Made by a program: the position numbers and the translations under genes. From contig CAZSNT010000026.1 of assembly GCA_964607765.1 (NCBI GenBank), positions 1 through 64,000 on the forward strand: a DNA stretch of 64,000 bases, in the 5' to 3' direction. The first letter of the stretch is position 1. Each line of letters begins with the position of its first letter. The notes beneath the pieces were generated by a model. The model searched no databases, was not told where the DNA came from, and saw only the letters and a list, made by a program, of their open reading frames with translations. Of this stretch, positions 37,631-45,174 are shown one piece after another. Source of the DNA: CAZSNT01 sp964607765. Lineage in GTDB: Bacteria > Verrucomicrobiota > Lentisphaeria > Oligosphaerales > JABHEG01.

Positions 37631-39295
37631 ATGGAAACGTCCTCTCGAACATTCTGTGATTTCCTCGTCATTGGTTCCGGCTTGGCGGGACTGTCCGCGG
37701 CGCTCAAAGCTGCACCGCACGGCAAAGTCATCGTCGTATCCAAACGTAGCGCGGACGAATGCAACACGCGCTACGCCCAGGGCGGAATAGCGTGCGTCAT
37801 CACCGAAGACGATTCGTTCGAGACGCACGTGTCCGACACGCTCCAAGCGGGGGCCGGTCTCTGCCACCCGGATGTGGTGCGCGAAATCGTCAAAGCCGGA
37901 CCGGCACGCATCGACGATCTGCTCCAACTCGGCATCCACTTCACACGCCGCGGCGAACTGGAAAGCGGCATACCGCGTGACGAGGCCGAGCGCTTCGATC
38001 TGGGCAAGGAGGGCGGACACACCAAACGTCGTGTGCTGCACGCGGGAGACGTGACGGGGGAGGAACTCGTCGAGGTCCTGCTGGAACGCTGCCGGCAAAA
38101 TCCTGACATAGAGATACTGGAGGAGCACATCGCCATCGATCTGATATCCACCCGCCATGTGCAGTGGCAGGGCGAGAACTGCTGCCTCGGCGCCTATGTG
38201 ATGGACCGCAACACGCATCAGATCAAATCGCTCATCAGCCAATTCACATTCCTCGCCACGGGCGGCGCCGGCAAGGTGTATCTGTACACCAGCAACCCGG
38301 ACGTTGCCACAGGCGACGGCGTAGCCATGGCATACCGCGCTTTCGCCGAAATCAGGAACATGGAATTCTTCCAGTTCCACCCGACCTGCCTCTACCACCC
38401 GAAAGCCAAGTCGTTCCTCATCAGCGAGGCAGTTCGCGGCGAGGGCGGAAAGCTCAAGGTCAGAGCCGGCGGCCGCTATGCCGAATTCATGGAAGGCTAC
38501 CACGATATGGCCGACCTGGCGCCCCGCGACATCGTGGCGCGCGCCATCGATAACGAACTCAAACGCTCCGGACAGCCTTGTGCCTACCTCGACGTGACAC
38601 ACCTGGACAGGGATTTTCTCTACCGGCGGTTCCCGAAAATCGCGGCACGCTGTCTCAAGTTCGGCTTCGATGTAGCGCGGGACCTCATCCCGGTCGTGCC
38701 CGCGGCACACTACTGTTGCGGCGGCGTCAAGACAGACGCCAGCGGCGCCAGCACGGTCAGGAACCTCTACGCCATAGGCGAAGTGGGTTGTACCGGACTG
38801 CACGGAGCCAATCGGCTGGCCAGCAACAGCCTCCTCGAGGCCCTCGTGCTCGCCCACAACGCCGTGCGGCACGCGCTGGAGCACGTCACAGAACGCCCCT
38901 CAGTCGACCCGGAGAACATCCCCAACTGGTCCAGCGGCGACGCGGTGGACTCCGACGAACAGGTCGTGATCTCGCACAACTGGGAGGAGATCCGCCGCTT
39001 CATGTGGGACTACGTCGGAATCGTTCGCACGGACAAACGACTGCAGCGAGCCAAGAATCGTATCCGCCTCATCAGAAACGAGATCGAAACGTATTACTGG
39101 GACTTTCTGGTGACGCCGGACCTGATCGAACTCCGCAACCTCGCCTCTGTCGCCGAGATGATCATCGACAGCGCGACAGCACGCGAAGAGTCCCGGGGAC
39201 TACACTTCAACGTGGACTATCCGTGCGCGACCGGAGAACGGGGTAAAGACACCATATTGCGCCGACCGGCCAAGGCTGAGATCTGGTATGAGTAG
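37631..39295 (+). CDS. nadB: L-aspartate oxidase
   Basis: A 554-residue flavoprotein that oxidises L-aspartate to iminoaspartate, the first step of de novo NAD synthesis. It shows the FAD-binding GSGLAGLSAALKA (about 17-29), 'NTRYAQGGIACV' (about 44-55), active-site and substrate segments 'EFFQFHPTCLY' and 'VPAAHYCCGGVKTD', and 'GLHGANRLASNSLLEALV' near 390. The C-terminal helical domain is present. The ATG at 37631 has AGGA 10 bases upstream; a GTG two codons earlier is an alternative. In anaerobes such enzymes use fumarate as acceptor. No nadA or nadC lies nearby. Its stop overlaps the ispD start by 8 bases. Confidence 0.93.
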   Translation: METSSRTFCDFLVIGSGLAGLSAALKAAPHGKVIVVSKRSADECNTRYAQGGIACVITEDDSFETHVSDTLQAGAGLCHPDVVREIVKAGPARIDDLLQLGIHFTRRGELESGIPRDEAERFDLGKEGGHTKRRVLHAGDVTGEELVEVLLERCRQNPDIEILEEHIAIDLISTRHVQWQGENCCLGAYVMDRNTHQIKSLISQFTFLATGGAGKVYLYTSNPDVATGDGVAMAYRAFAEIRNMEFFQFHPTCLYHPKAKSFLISEAVRGEGGKLKVRAGGRYAEFMEGYHDMADLAPRDIVARAIDNELKRSGQPCAYLDVTHLDRDFLYRRFPKIAARCLKFGFDVARDLIPVVPAAHYCCGGVKTDASGASTVRNLYAIGEVGCTGLHGANRLASNSLLEALVLAHNAVRHALEHVTERPSVDPENIPNWSSGDAVDSDEQVVISHNWEEIRRFMWDYVGIVRTDKRLQRAKNRIRLIRNEIETYYWDFLVTPDLIELRNLASVAEMIIDSATAREESRGLHFNVDYPCATGERGKDTILRRPAKAEIWYE

Positions 39296-40025
39296 CGGTA
39301 TCAGCGACTCCCGCGAACACGACGTGGGACTGCTCGTGGCAGCTGCAGGAAGCAGCCGTAGATTCGGCGGCGCCGGCAGCAAGCTGCTGCGGCGGCTGAA
39401 CGGTCGCCCTGTCGTGTGCCACTGCCTCAGCCGGCTGGCGCCCGTCGTGCCGCCCAGCCTGACCGTCGTCGTCGTGCCGTGCGGGCGCCTCCAAACGTTC
39501 CAAGCGGCCCTCGCCGACCTGCCCGGTGCATCCGAGTTCTGCGTGGTCGAAGGAGGAAACAGCCGACAGGAGTCCGTCCACATTGGCCTCGAACACCTGC
39601 CCGACCGGGCCGGGATTGTCGCTGTCCAGGACGCCGCCCGACCTCAGACCGACGCCGAGCTGCTGCGCGCCTGTATCGCGTCAGCGCGGGAGTTCGGCTC
39701 AGGCGTGGCAGCGCGCCCCGTCACAGATACCATCAAGTTGGTCGACGAGCATGGCACCGTAGTCGAGACCCTCGACCGGTCCAGGCTCTGGGCGGCAGAA
39801 ACACCACAGGTGTTCGAGCGGGCCCTGATCACGCGAGCGTATGCGCGTGCCGCGCGTTGCGGCCTCTCCGTGACCGACGATGCGCAAGCCGTTGAGCTCC
39901 TGGGCGACCAAGTCATCCTCGTGAGGGCAGAACCGGCCAACCCGAAAATAACGCATCCCGTTGACCTCGCGATACTTGAAGCCATGCACACTGCACGTGC
40001 CGAGGCCCCGTGCCAACGCCAGTGA
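39288..40025 (+). CDS. ispD: 2-C-methyl-D-erythritol 4-phosphate cytidylyltransferase
   Basis: A 245-residue enzyme of the MEP isoprenoid pathway that joins CTP and MEP. All blocks are present: the CTP-binding LVAAAGSSRRFGG.GSKLL (about 15-34), GGNSRQESV (about 88-96), VQDAARP (about 111-117), PVTDTIK (about 143-149), LWAAETPQVF (about 166-175), TDDAQAVE (about 195-202) and the terminal NPKITHPVDL. It overlaps nadB by 8 bases, so the two are co-translated. Isoprenoid output would feed the polyprenyl carriers used by the glycosyltransferases nearby, though that link is inferred. Confidence 0.93.
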   Translation: MSSGISDSREHDVGLLVAAAGSSRRFGGAGSKLLRRLNGRPVVCHCLSRLAPVVPPSLTVVVVPCGRLQTFQAALADLPGASEFCVVEGGNSRQESVHIGLEHLPDRAGIVAVQDAARPQTDAELLRACIASAREFGSGVAARPVTDTIKLVDEHGTVVETLDRSRLWAAETPQVFERALITRAYARAARCGLSVTDDAQAVELLGDQVILVRAEPANPKITHPVDLAILEAMHTARAEAPCQRQ

Positions 40026-40055
40026 GAAAATGTCGTTTTTTCCGCACTTTTTCTC

Positions 40056-40084
40056 TTGTCTTGCCCTACGGGCTTTGCTATACT
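40056..40084 (+). promoter_or_regulatory. Strong sigma-70-type promoter of the prepilin-like gene
   Basis: TTGTCT at 40056-40061 and TATACT at 40079-40084 are separated by exactly 17 bases. This is the best promoter match in the window. Transcription would begin about 90 bases before the ATG at 40184, leaving a leader that ends in AAAGGAAG. Confidence 0.7.
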
Positions 40085-40183
40085 CTTCAGTAACTAAGCT
40101 CAGAGGCGAGTGTCTCCGAGCATGAAAAAGGCCATTCGATACCGAAGGTAGAGTCCGGGAAAACAGAAAGGGAAAGGAAGAAC

Positions 40184-40696
40184 ATGAAACGAGGAGAAAA
40201 AGGGTTCACACTGATCGAGCTGCTGGTCGTTATCGCCATTATCGCGATTCTGGCTGGTATGCTGCTGCCGGCTCTGAGCCAGGCGCGGGAAAAAGCACGC
40301 CGCATCAACTGTGCTGGTAACATGAAGCAGATCGGTCTGGCGTTGCGCATGTACTCGGGCGACTATGATGAGTGGTTCCCGAGCGGCAACAACACCATCG
40401 GCTTCAACCTGCTCTGCGAGCAGGATTACCTGACCACGACCAAGGTCTACACCTGCCCCAGCACGACCACTGATGAGGCCACGAGCGGCGACACCCGCAT
40501 CACGGGCTCGGAGTGCGACTACTACTATGTGGGTAGTGAGACTGAGGACACCGCCGGCACCGCTACTGGTATCGGCCGTGACCGTGACGACAACCACACC
40601 AAGTACGGCAACCTGCTCTTTGGTGATGGTCACGTCAAGGGCTTCGCTGGCACGAACTGGGCGACAGTGAACCGGAATCACAACCAGACCTGGTAG
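40184..40696 (+). CDS. Prepilin-like protein with type IV methylation signal and DGH motif
   Basis: A 170-residue type II secretion/pilin-like protein. The prepilin peptidase site is KRGEKG|FTLIELLVVIAIIAILAGMLLPALS, with Glu at position +5 and a 20-residue hydrophobic helix. The C-terminal LLFGDGHVKGF is the DGH motif that defines large paralogous families in verrucomicrobia, lentisphaerae and planctomycetes. It may be a major pseudopilin or surface-fibre subunit. Its codon use is richer in A/T-ending codons and in GGT, CGT and GCT than its neighbours. Together with the strong promoter, strong ribosome binding site and perfect terminator, this points to high expression. It is a single-gene transcript, not part of a gsp operon. 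Confidence 0.88.
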   Translation: MKRGEKGFTLIELLVVIAIIAILAGMLLPALSQAREKARRINCAGNMKQIGLALRMYSGDYDEWFPSGNNTIGFNLLCEQDYLTTTKVYTCPSTTTDEATSGDTRITGSECDYYYVGSETEDTAGTATGIGRDRDDNHTKYGNLLFGDGHVKGFAGTNWATVNRNHNQTW

Positions 40697-40727
40697 TCAC
40701 TGTCTGAGGACGTAAGTCCGACCTTTC

Positions 40728-40770
40728 GGGAGGCCGGTGTCGAATTCGACACCGGCCTCTCTCTTTTCCC
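40728..40770 (+). terminator. Rho-independent terminator of the prepilin-like gene
   Basis: A perfect 30-base palindrome at 40730-40759 (arm GAGGCCGGTGTCGAA) is followed by CTCTCTTTTC. It lies 34 bases after the stop codon. The opposite strand carries the 3' end of the convergent flippase-like gene at 40790, so it may work in both directions. Confidence 0.85.
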
Positions 40771-40789
40771 CCCGGCACACGATCTGTAG

Positions 40790-41743
40790 CTACGCGCCCC
40801 GGTCGTCTTGCTCCGAAGGGCGCGCGCCGAAATCGCTCGGCAACGCGAGCAGAGCGAGCGCGCCCAGCGCGGAACCAACGACAAAAAACAGACCGAAGTG
40901 CAGCAGAGACGCGGCAAGCGCCAATCCCTCATCCACCCCCAACTTCGAGAACATCGTCACAAAGACCAGTTCTCGGGTACCCAGGCCGGCAATGCTGACG
41001 GGAAGCAACACCACCAATCCCGCACAGCTCACGACCGCGCAGGTGGGCAGCAAACCAACGTCCACTCCTGCCGTCCTGACCACCCAGTAGCTGGCATGAA
41101 AGTAGATCCCGTACGCAAGCAGCGTGTAACCCCAGGGCGCAACGTGAGTAGGCCGCAGCAACGTCAGCACACGCGCAAGGCTTGAAAGCACACTGCTGAG
41201 TCTGCCCCACGTCACTCTCTGTGCCACCCCGGCCAGAAGAAAGCCCCCGGCATACGTCGAGGCGAGCCCCACGGCGAGGAGCACACCACAGACAGGCAGC
41301 AGCCAGTGCCGCAGGTCGGGGAATGCGAGAAGCGCTGCCCCGGACACCCCGCACGCAACAAGCACAAACAGGTCGTAGGCCCGGTCCGCAAAGACCGATA
41401 CGAATCCCGCACCCAACGGCATCCCGGCTTGAGTCCGGGCGCTGTAGACCCGCGCAAACTCGCCAAGCCGCCCGGGCGTAACAGCACCGACCGCGATGCC
41501 GCCCAGGTATGACAGGTAACTGCCTTTCGGCGAGAGCTCGCCGCCCAGCTGTTGGATCAGTCGCCGCCACCGAAGCGCTTTCACGAAGATGAGCGCAGCG
41601 AACAGCGCTGAACCGACAACAACACGGAGCGGCGTCACGGCCCGTGCCGCAGCCAGGACCTCACCCAGACTGTCACGGATCTTCCAGGCAATGGCAGCCA
41701 GGAGGCCGATGGACACACACAGCCTCAGGACAAGCTTTGTCAC
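40790..41743 (-). CDS. Flippase-like membrane protein (LPG synthase TM / UPF0104 family)
   Basis: A 317-residue protein with eight or so membrane helices. It matches the same family as 24262-25224: 'FVKALRWRRLIQQLGG', 'YLGGIAVGAVTPGRLGEFARVY' (the conserved TPGRxGE), 'FADRAYDLFVL' (DRxxD), and the late 'LLPVSIAGLGTRELVFV'. The classical motifs are more intact here than in the other copy. The start is uncertain: GTG at 41743 is chosen because it precedes helix 1 directly. A TTG at 41773 has GGGGAGGG upstream but with short spacing. It follows the GT2 gene by 59 bases, suggesting a lipid-linked-sugar role. Confidence 0.8.
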   Translation of the reverse strand: MTKLVLRLCVSIGLLAAIAWKIRDSLGEVLAAARAVTPLRVVVGSALFAALIFVKALRWRRLIQQLGGELSPKGSYLSYLGGIAVGAVTPGRLGEFARVYSARTQAGMPLGAGFVSVFADRAYDLFVLVACGVSGAALLAFPDLRHWLLPVCGVLLAVGLASTYAGGFLLAGVAQRVTWGRLSSVLSSLARVLTLLRPTHVAPWGYTLLAYGIYFHASYWVVRTAGVDVGLLPTCAVVSCAGLVVLLPVSIAGLGTRELVFVTMFSKLGVDEGLALAASLLHFGLFFVVGSALGALALLALPSDFGARPSEQDDRGA

Positions 41744-41802
41744 AACCGCCGATCGTGATTGCCCTGGACTCAAATTCCCTCCCCGGCCGGCCGCGCCAAG
41801 TG

Positions 41803-42681
41803 TCAGGATCCGTGACGATTCTCGCGCAAATTCAACATGGATATCTGATCCGCGATGAGCCCCATCGAGAAAAGCAACAGGCTGAATACGAGCGAGACAA
41901 CGCCGCCGTTCGGTATCTTCCAGCGATCCACCACACTCCACAGCGTCCAGATGCTGCCCATGCCCCCGCAGAATACACTCAGCGGCAGGAAGATCTTCAT
42001 CGGATTGAACAGCATGATGATCCGGCAGATCAGCAGCACGGTCCGCATGCCGTCTCTGAAGAACCTGACGCTGCTCTTCCGCCCGACGCGCTCCGCAACG
42101 CTGATCGGCAACGTGGCGATGTCGTAGCCATGCTTCAGGAACGAGAGCGTTGACGTTGTGCTGAACGAGAAGCCGTTCGGCATGATGCTGAGCATCTCCT
42201 CGATATGCCGCTTGCGGAACCCGCGGAACCCGGAGTTGTAGTCGGGCAGTTTCTGCTCCACAAGGAACTCGCCGATCAGCCGTATGACTCTCTTGCCGAC
42301 CTGACGGTTCGCAACCTGGTGTGAATCCCTGTCACGTTCGCCTATGACCATCGGGTAGGCGTCCAGAAGCGCCAACGCCTCGTCGATGCAGGACGCGGAG
42401 TGCTGCCCGTCACCGTCCATGATGATGATCTTGTCGGAGGTCGCCGCACGGATCCCCGACTTGAGGGCCGCCCCGTATCCCTTGTTGGTCAGGTGCGTGA
42501 TCACCCGCACGGGATGCCGCGCGGCAATGGTCCCGGTATCGTCCGAAGAGCCATCGTTAACGACAATCACTTCCCAGCCGTCCGCGCCGGCGCAGGAACA
42601 CACGCTGTCAAGCACGGTGCCGATGACCGCGGCCTCGTTGTAGGCAGGGATGACCACCGTGCCTCGGTAACTGCGTTCCAT
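41803..42681 (-). CDS. Family 2 glycosyltransferase with C-terminal membrane helices
   Basis: A 292-residue DPM1-like GT2. TVVIPAYNEAAVIGTVLDSV opens the fold, 'EVIVVNDGSSDDTG' binds the nucleotide, 'KIIIMDGDGQHSASCI' has the D-x-D-x-Q-H signature, and 'PDYNSGFRGFRKRHIE' is the conserved acceptor loop. Two membrane helices end the protein (about 215-245 and 255-275). GAGG lies 6 bases before the ATG. It is followed by a flippase-like gene; the pair is typical of lipid-linked sugar assembly. Confidence 0.88.
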   Translation of the reverse strand: MERSYRGTVVIPAYNEAAVIGTVLDSVCSCAGADGWEVIVVNDGSSDDTGTIAARHPVRVITHLTNKGYGAALKSGIRAATSDKIIIMDGDGQHSASCIDEALALLDAYPMVIGERDRDSHQVANRQVGKRVIRLIGEFLVEQKLPDYNSGFRGFRKRHIEEMLSIMPNGFSFSTTSTLSFLKHGYDIATLPISVAERVGRKSSVRFFRDGMRTVLLICRIIMLFNPMKIFLPLSVFCGGMGSIWTLWSVVDRWKIPNGGVVSLVFSLLLFSMGLIADQISMLNLRENRHGS

Positions 42682-43005
42682 ATCCGCCTCTCAACAACGG
42701 GATCCAGCCACGTGTTCCGCGACGACCGGTCTGTCACACACGGGCGACGCTGCCGGCCGACGGCCACTTCGGTACTGCAGGAAAATACCGCGCCCGCGTG
42801 CGGCCGGCAACCCGTAGCCCGGCTCACGAGCGGCGAACGCCGTGCCGCATGGAGCTGACACGCTCCCGACGAGGACGGCGGGGATAGCAGCCCCGGAACC
42901 GCCAAGTATATTCACAAGACCGCAGAGCCCAGGAAGCCAACACCCCAACCACCCAACAATCCATCAACCCGGCCCTCCAACAGTCCACCAGCCGCTGACT
43001 GCGCT
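42682..43005. other. Divergent intergenic region with a period-8 C-rich tract
   Basis: 324 bases between the GT2 (minus) and TMTC-like copy 4 (plus). It includes six contiguous 8-base units of the pattern ACNNYCCA (42940-42987), ending 18 bases before the TMTC-like ATG, and an AT-rich TATATT/AATATA at about 42907-42912 that may be a -10 element on either strand. No ribosome binding site is seen for copy 4 and no gene lies here. Confidence 0.45.
42940..42987. repeat. Six tandem 8-bp units (ACNNYCCA)
   Basis: Contiguous octamers ACACCCCA, ACCACCCA, ACAATCCA, TCAACCCG, GCCCTCCA and ACAGTCCA share a YCC core at the same phase. They lie immediately upstream of TMTC-like copy 4. Confidence 0.55.
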
Positions 43006-45042
43006 ATGAACGACGACCTCAAAACACCTCGCCGGAACAGGTACGCCGTCAGTCTGTCGCTTGTTGTTGGCGGCTTGATCTGCGTGGCCGGCGTTGCCCT
43101 GTACCTGCGAGCGCTCCAGGCGCCCTTCGTCCTTGATGACCACGGCTGGATCGTGGGCAATGCAGCGGTGCGCGGCAACTTCGACCTCAGGGCGGTCTGG
43201 CAGCGAAGCCACACCCGGTTCCTCCCCGTGTTGTCCTTTGCGCTGAATCACCACATCCACGGGCTGCAGCTCACAGGCTACCATATCACAAGCGTCTGCA
43301 TGCACGTGGCGGCAGCTTTGGTCGTCTGGGGGCTCGCCACAGAGGTCCTGAACAGCCGACGCCATCTGAGCAGCCTTCAGACCGTGCGTTGCTCCCGCCT
43401 GCCCGCTGCTTTCTGCGGCCTGCTCTTCCTGGTCCACCCCCTACAGACCCAGACAGTCAACTACCTGGTCCAACGCATGGCGCTGATGGCAGGTCTCTTC
43501 TACCTGGCCGCCGTCTGGTTCTATGCCCGAGCAAGACGAGACGGGGGCACGCCTTCCTCAAGCAACACCCGCGCCACGCTCAACTATGTTCTGTCGCTCC
43601 TCGCCGCGCTGTGTGCCGCGCACTGTAAGGAGAACGTACTGTCACTGCCGGCCGCGATCATCCTCTACGAGCTCTGCTTCGGTGAAAGACACGACAGGCG
43701 GGCCTGGACCTGGTGTCTGCCCTACATCGGCATCGTGGCCATCATCCCGTGGTGGTTCTTCAGCGGCAGTGCCATCCTCTCCACCGACGACGCCGGTCTG
43801 CTGCCGCGCGTGCCGCAGGCCGCGACCCGATGGCAGTACCTGTTGACCCAAACCCGTGTGCTCGTGCGGTATCTGATGCTGCTCGTGGCGCCCGTGCGCC
43901 AGAGCTTCGACCACGACATCCCCATCTCCCCGGGCCTGTGGCATGCCACAACCCTGGCAAGCGCCGGGCTGCTTCTTGTTCTCGCAACGGGCGGACTGAA
44001 GAACTGTCGCCGGCACCCCATGCCGGCCTTTGGCGTGCTGTGGTTCTTTATCACGCTGTCCGTTGAATCCAGTCTGATCCCTCTCCGCGTCGTCATGAAC
44101 GAGCACCGTCTGTATCTGGCCACCGCCGGATACTGCTTCGGCGCGGCCTGGTTTCTCTGCCTGGTGGCCGCACGACGGCCCCCAAACGCCGGCGAGCCCC
44201 CCGCCGGTGCCGCCGCGCACACGGGAACGCTCGGCCACCGCGTGGGACAGCACCCCGTGGCAGTCACCGCGCTGGCCGTGCTCGTGCTCTGTGTCTACGC
44301 CACAATGACGTACCAGCGCAATGGCGTCTGGCGCTCGGCCCTCTCCCTGTGGGACGACGCGGCCCGCAAATCGCCACGAGCAGCCCGGGCGGTCGAACAG
44401 CGCGGCGTGGCGTACTTCGAGCTTGGAGACCACGAGCGCGCCTTGGCAGACCTGGAACAGGCAATCGTCCTCAATCCCCGCTCATGGTGGGCACGTCGGT
44501 ACCGCGCCCGCGTCCGAATGCAGCAGGGCGAGTATGTGCAGGCGCTGCATGACTATTCTGCCGCGCTGCAAGTCAATCCCCGCGACGCCGACTCCTACGT
44601 CCAGCGTGCACTGCTGTATGAGAACGCGCTGAACAACACGACAAAGGCTCAGGAAGACATCGAAGCCGCACTCGAAATCGCTCCCCGGCACGCAGAGGCC
44701 TGGCTGCATCGGGGCAACCTGCTGCTCCGCAAGGGGCACTGGGAAGACGCTGTGCACTGCTACGAGCAGCTCCTGGACAAGCCGATGCGCGCCGCCGACG
44801 CGCATCTGAACATCGGCATTGCACGGCTGCAGCAGAACAGGATCGAGGAGGCCAACGCGAACTTCGACGCGGCTATCGGGAAGCAGCGCGACAGTGCATG
44901 GGCGTACTACTACCGCGGTCTCATAAGCCTGCACAAAGGCCGGAAGGGGCAAGCCCGCCAGGACGCGATGGAGGCCGCACGCTACGGTGTGCCCGTGCCC
45001 GACATCGTGCAGGCATGGCAGCGAGCACGCACAGACGGTTGA
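43006..45042 (+). CDS. TMTC-like membrane protein with TPR tail (copy 4)
   Basis: A 678-residue protein: about ten membrane segments (to about 445) and six TPR units (about 460-670, for example 'RAVEQRGVAYFELGDHERALADLEQAIVLNPRS'). The first signature is LDDHGWIVGN. The second has diverged to VHPLQTQTVNYLVQRMALMAGLFY, a variant class distinct from the VESVAW type in the other three copies. The ATG at 43006 has no clear ribosome binding site but gives the expected basic N-terminus before helix 1. Confidence 0.74.
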   Translation: MNDDLKTPRRNRYAVSLSLVVGGLICVAGVALYLRALQAPFVLDDHGWIVGNAAVRGNFDLRAVWQRSHTRFLPVLSFALNHHIHGLQLTGYHITSVCMHVAAALVVWGLATEVLNSRRHLSSLQTVRCSRLPAAFCGLLFLVHPLQTQTVNYLVQRMALMAGLFYLAAVWFYARARRDGGTPSSSNTRATLNYVLSLLAALCAAHCKENVLSLPAAIILYELCFGERHDRRAWTWCLPYIGIVAIIPWWFFSGSAILSTDDAGLLPRVPQAATRWQYLLTQTRVLVRYLMLLVAPVRQSFDHDIPISPGLWHATTLASAGLLLVLATGGLKNCRRHPMPAFGVLWFFITLSVESSLIPLRVVMNEHRLYLATAGYCFGAAWFLCLVAARRPPNAGEPPAGAAAHTGTLGHRVGQHPVAVTALAVLVLCVYATMTYQRNGVWRSALSLWDDAARKSPRAARAVEQRGVAYFELGDHERALADLEQAIVLNPRSWWARRYRARVRMQQGEYVQALHDYSAALQVNPRDADSYVQRALLYENALNNTTKAQEDIEAALEIAPRHAEAWLHRGNLLLRKGHWEDAVHCYEQLLDKPMRAADAHLNIGIARLQQNRIEEANANFDAAIGKQRDSAWAYYYRGLISLHKGRKGQARQDAMEAARYGVPVPDIVQAWQRARTDG

Positions 45043-45109
45043 ATCAGCCAGCGCCGTGGATGGGGACGGTCCAGGGGGGACCAGAAGTCAGCCTGGCCGA
45101 ACGCCAACC

Positions 45110-45132
45110 TGAACACCGAACACGGAACACCG
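45110..45132. repeat. Three NGAACAC heptamers
   Basis: TGAACAC, CGAACAC and GGAACAC occur in a row in the convergent gap between TMTC-like copy 4 and the DUF3857 protein. Same family as the tract at 9222-9250. Confidence 0.7.
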
Positions 45133-45174
45133 TCCGGTCTGTTGTCTGGCCCAAGGATCCTCAGCGAGGCGCGA

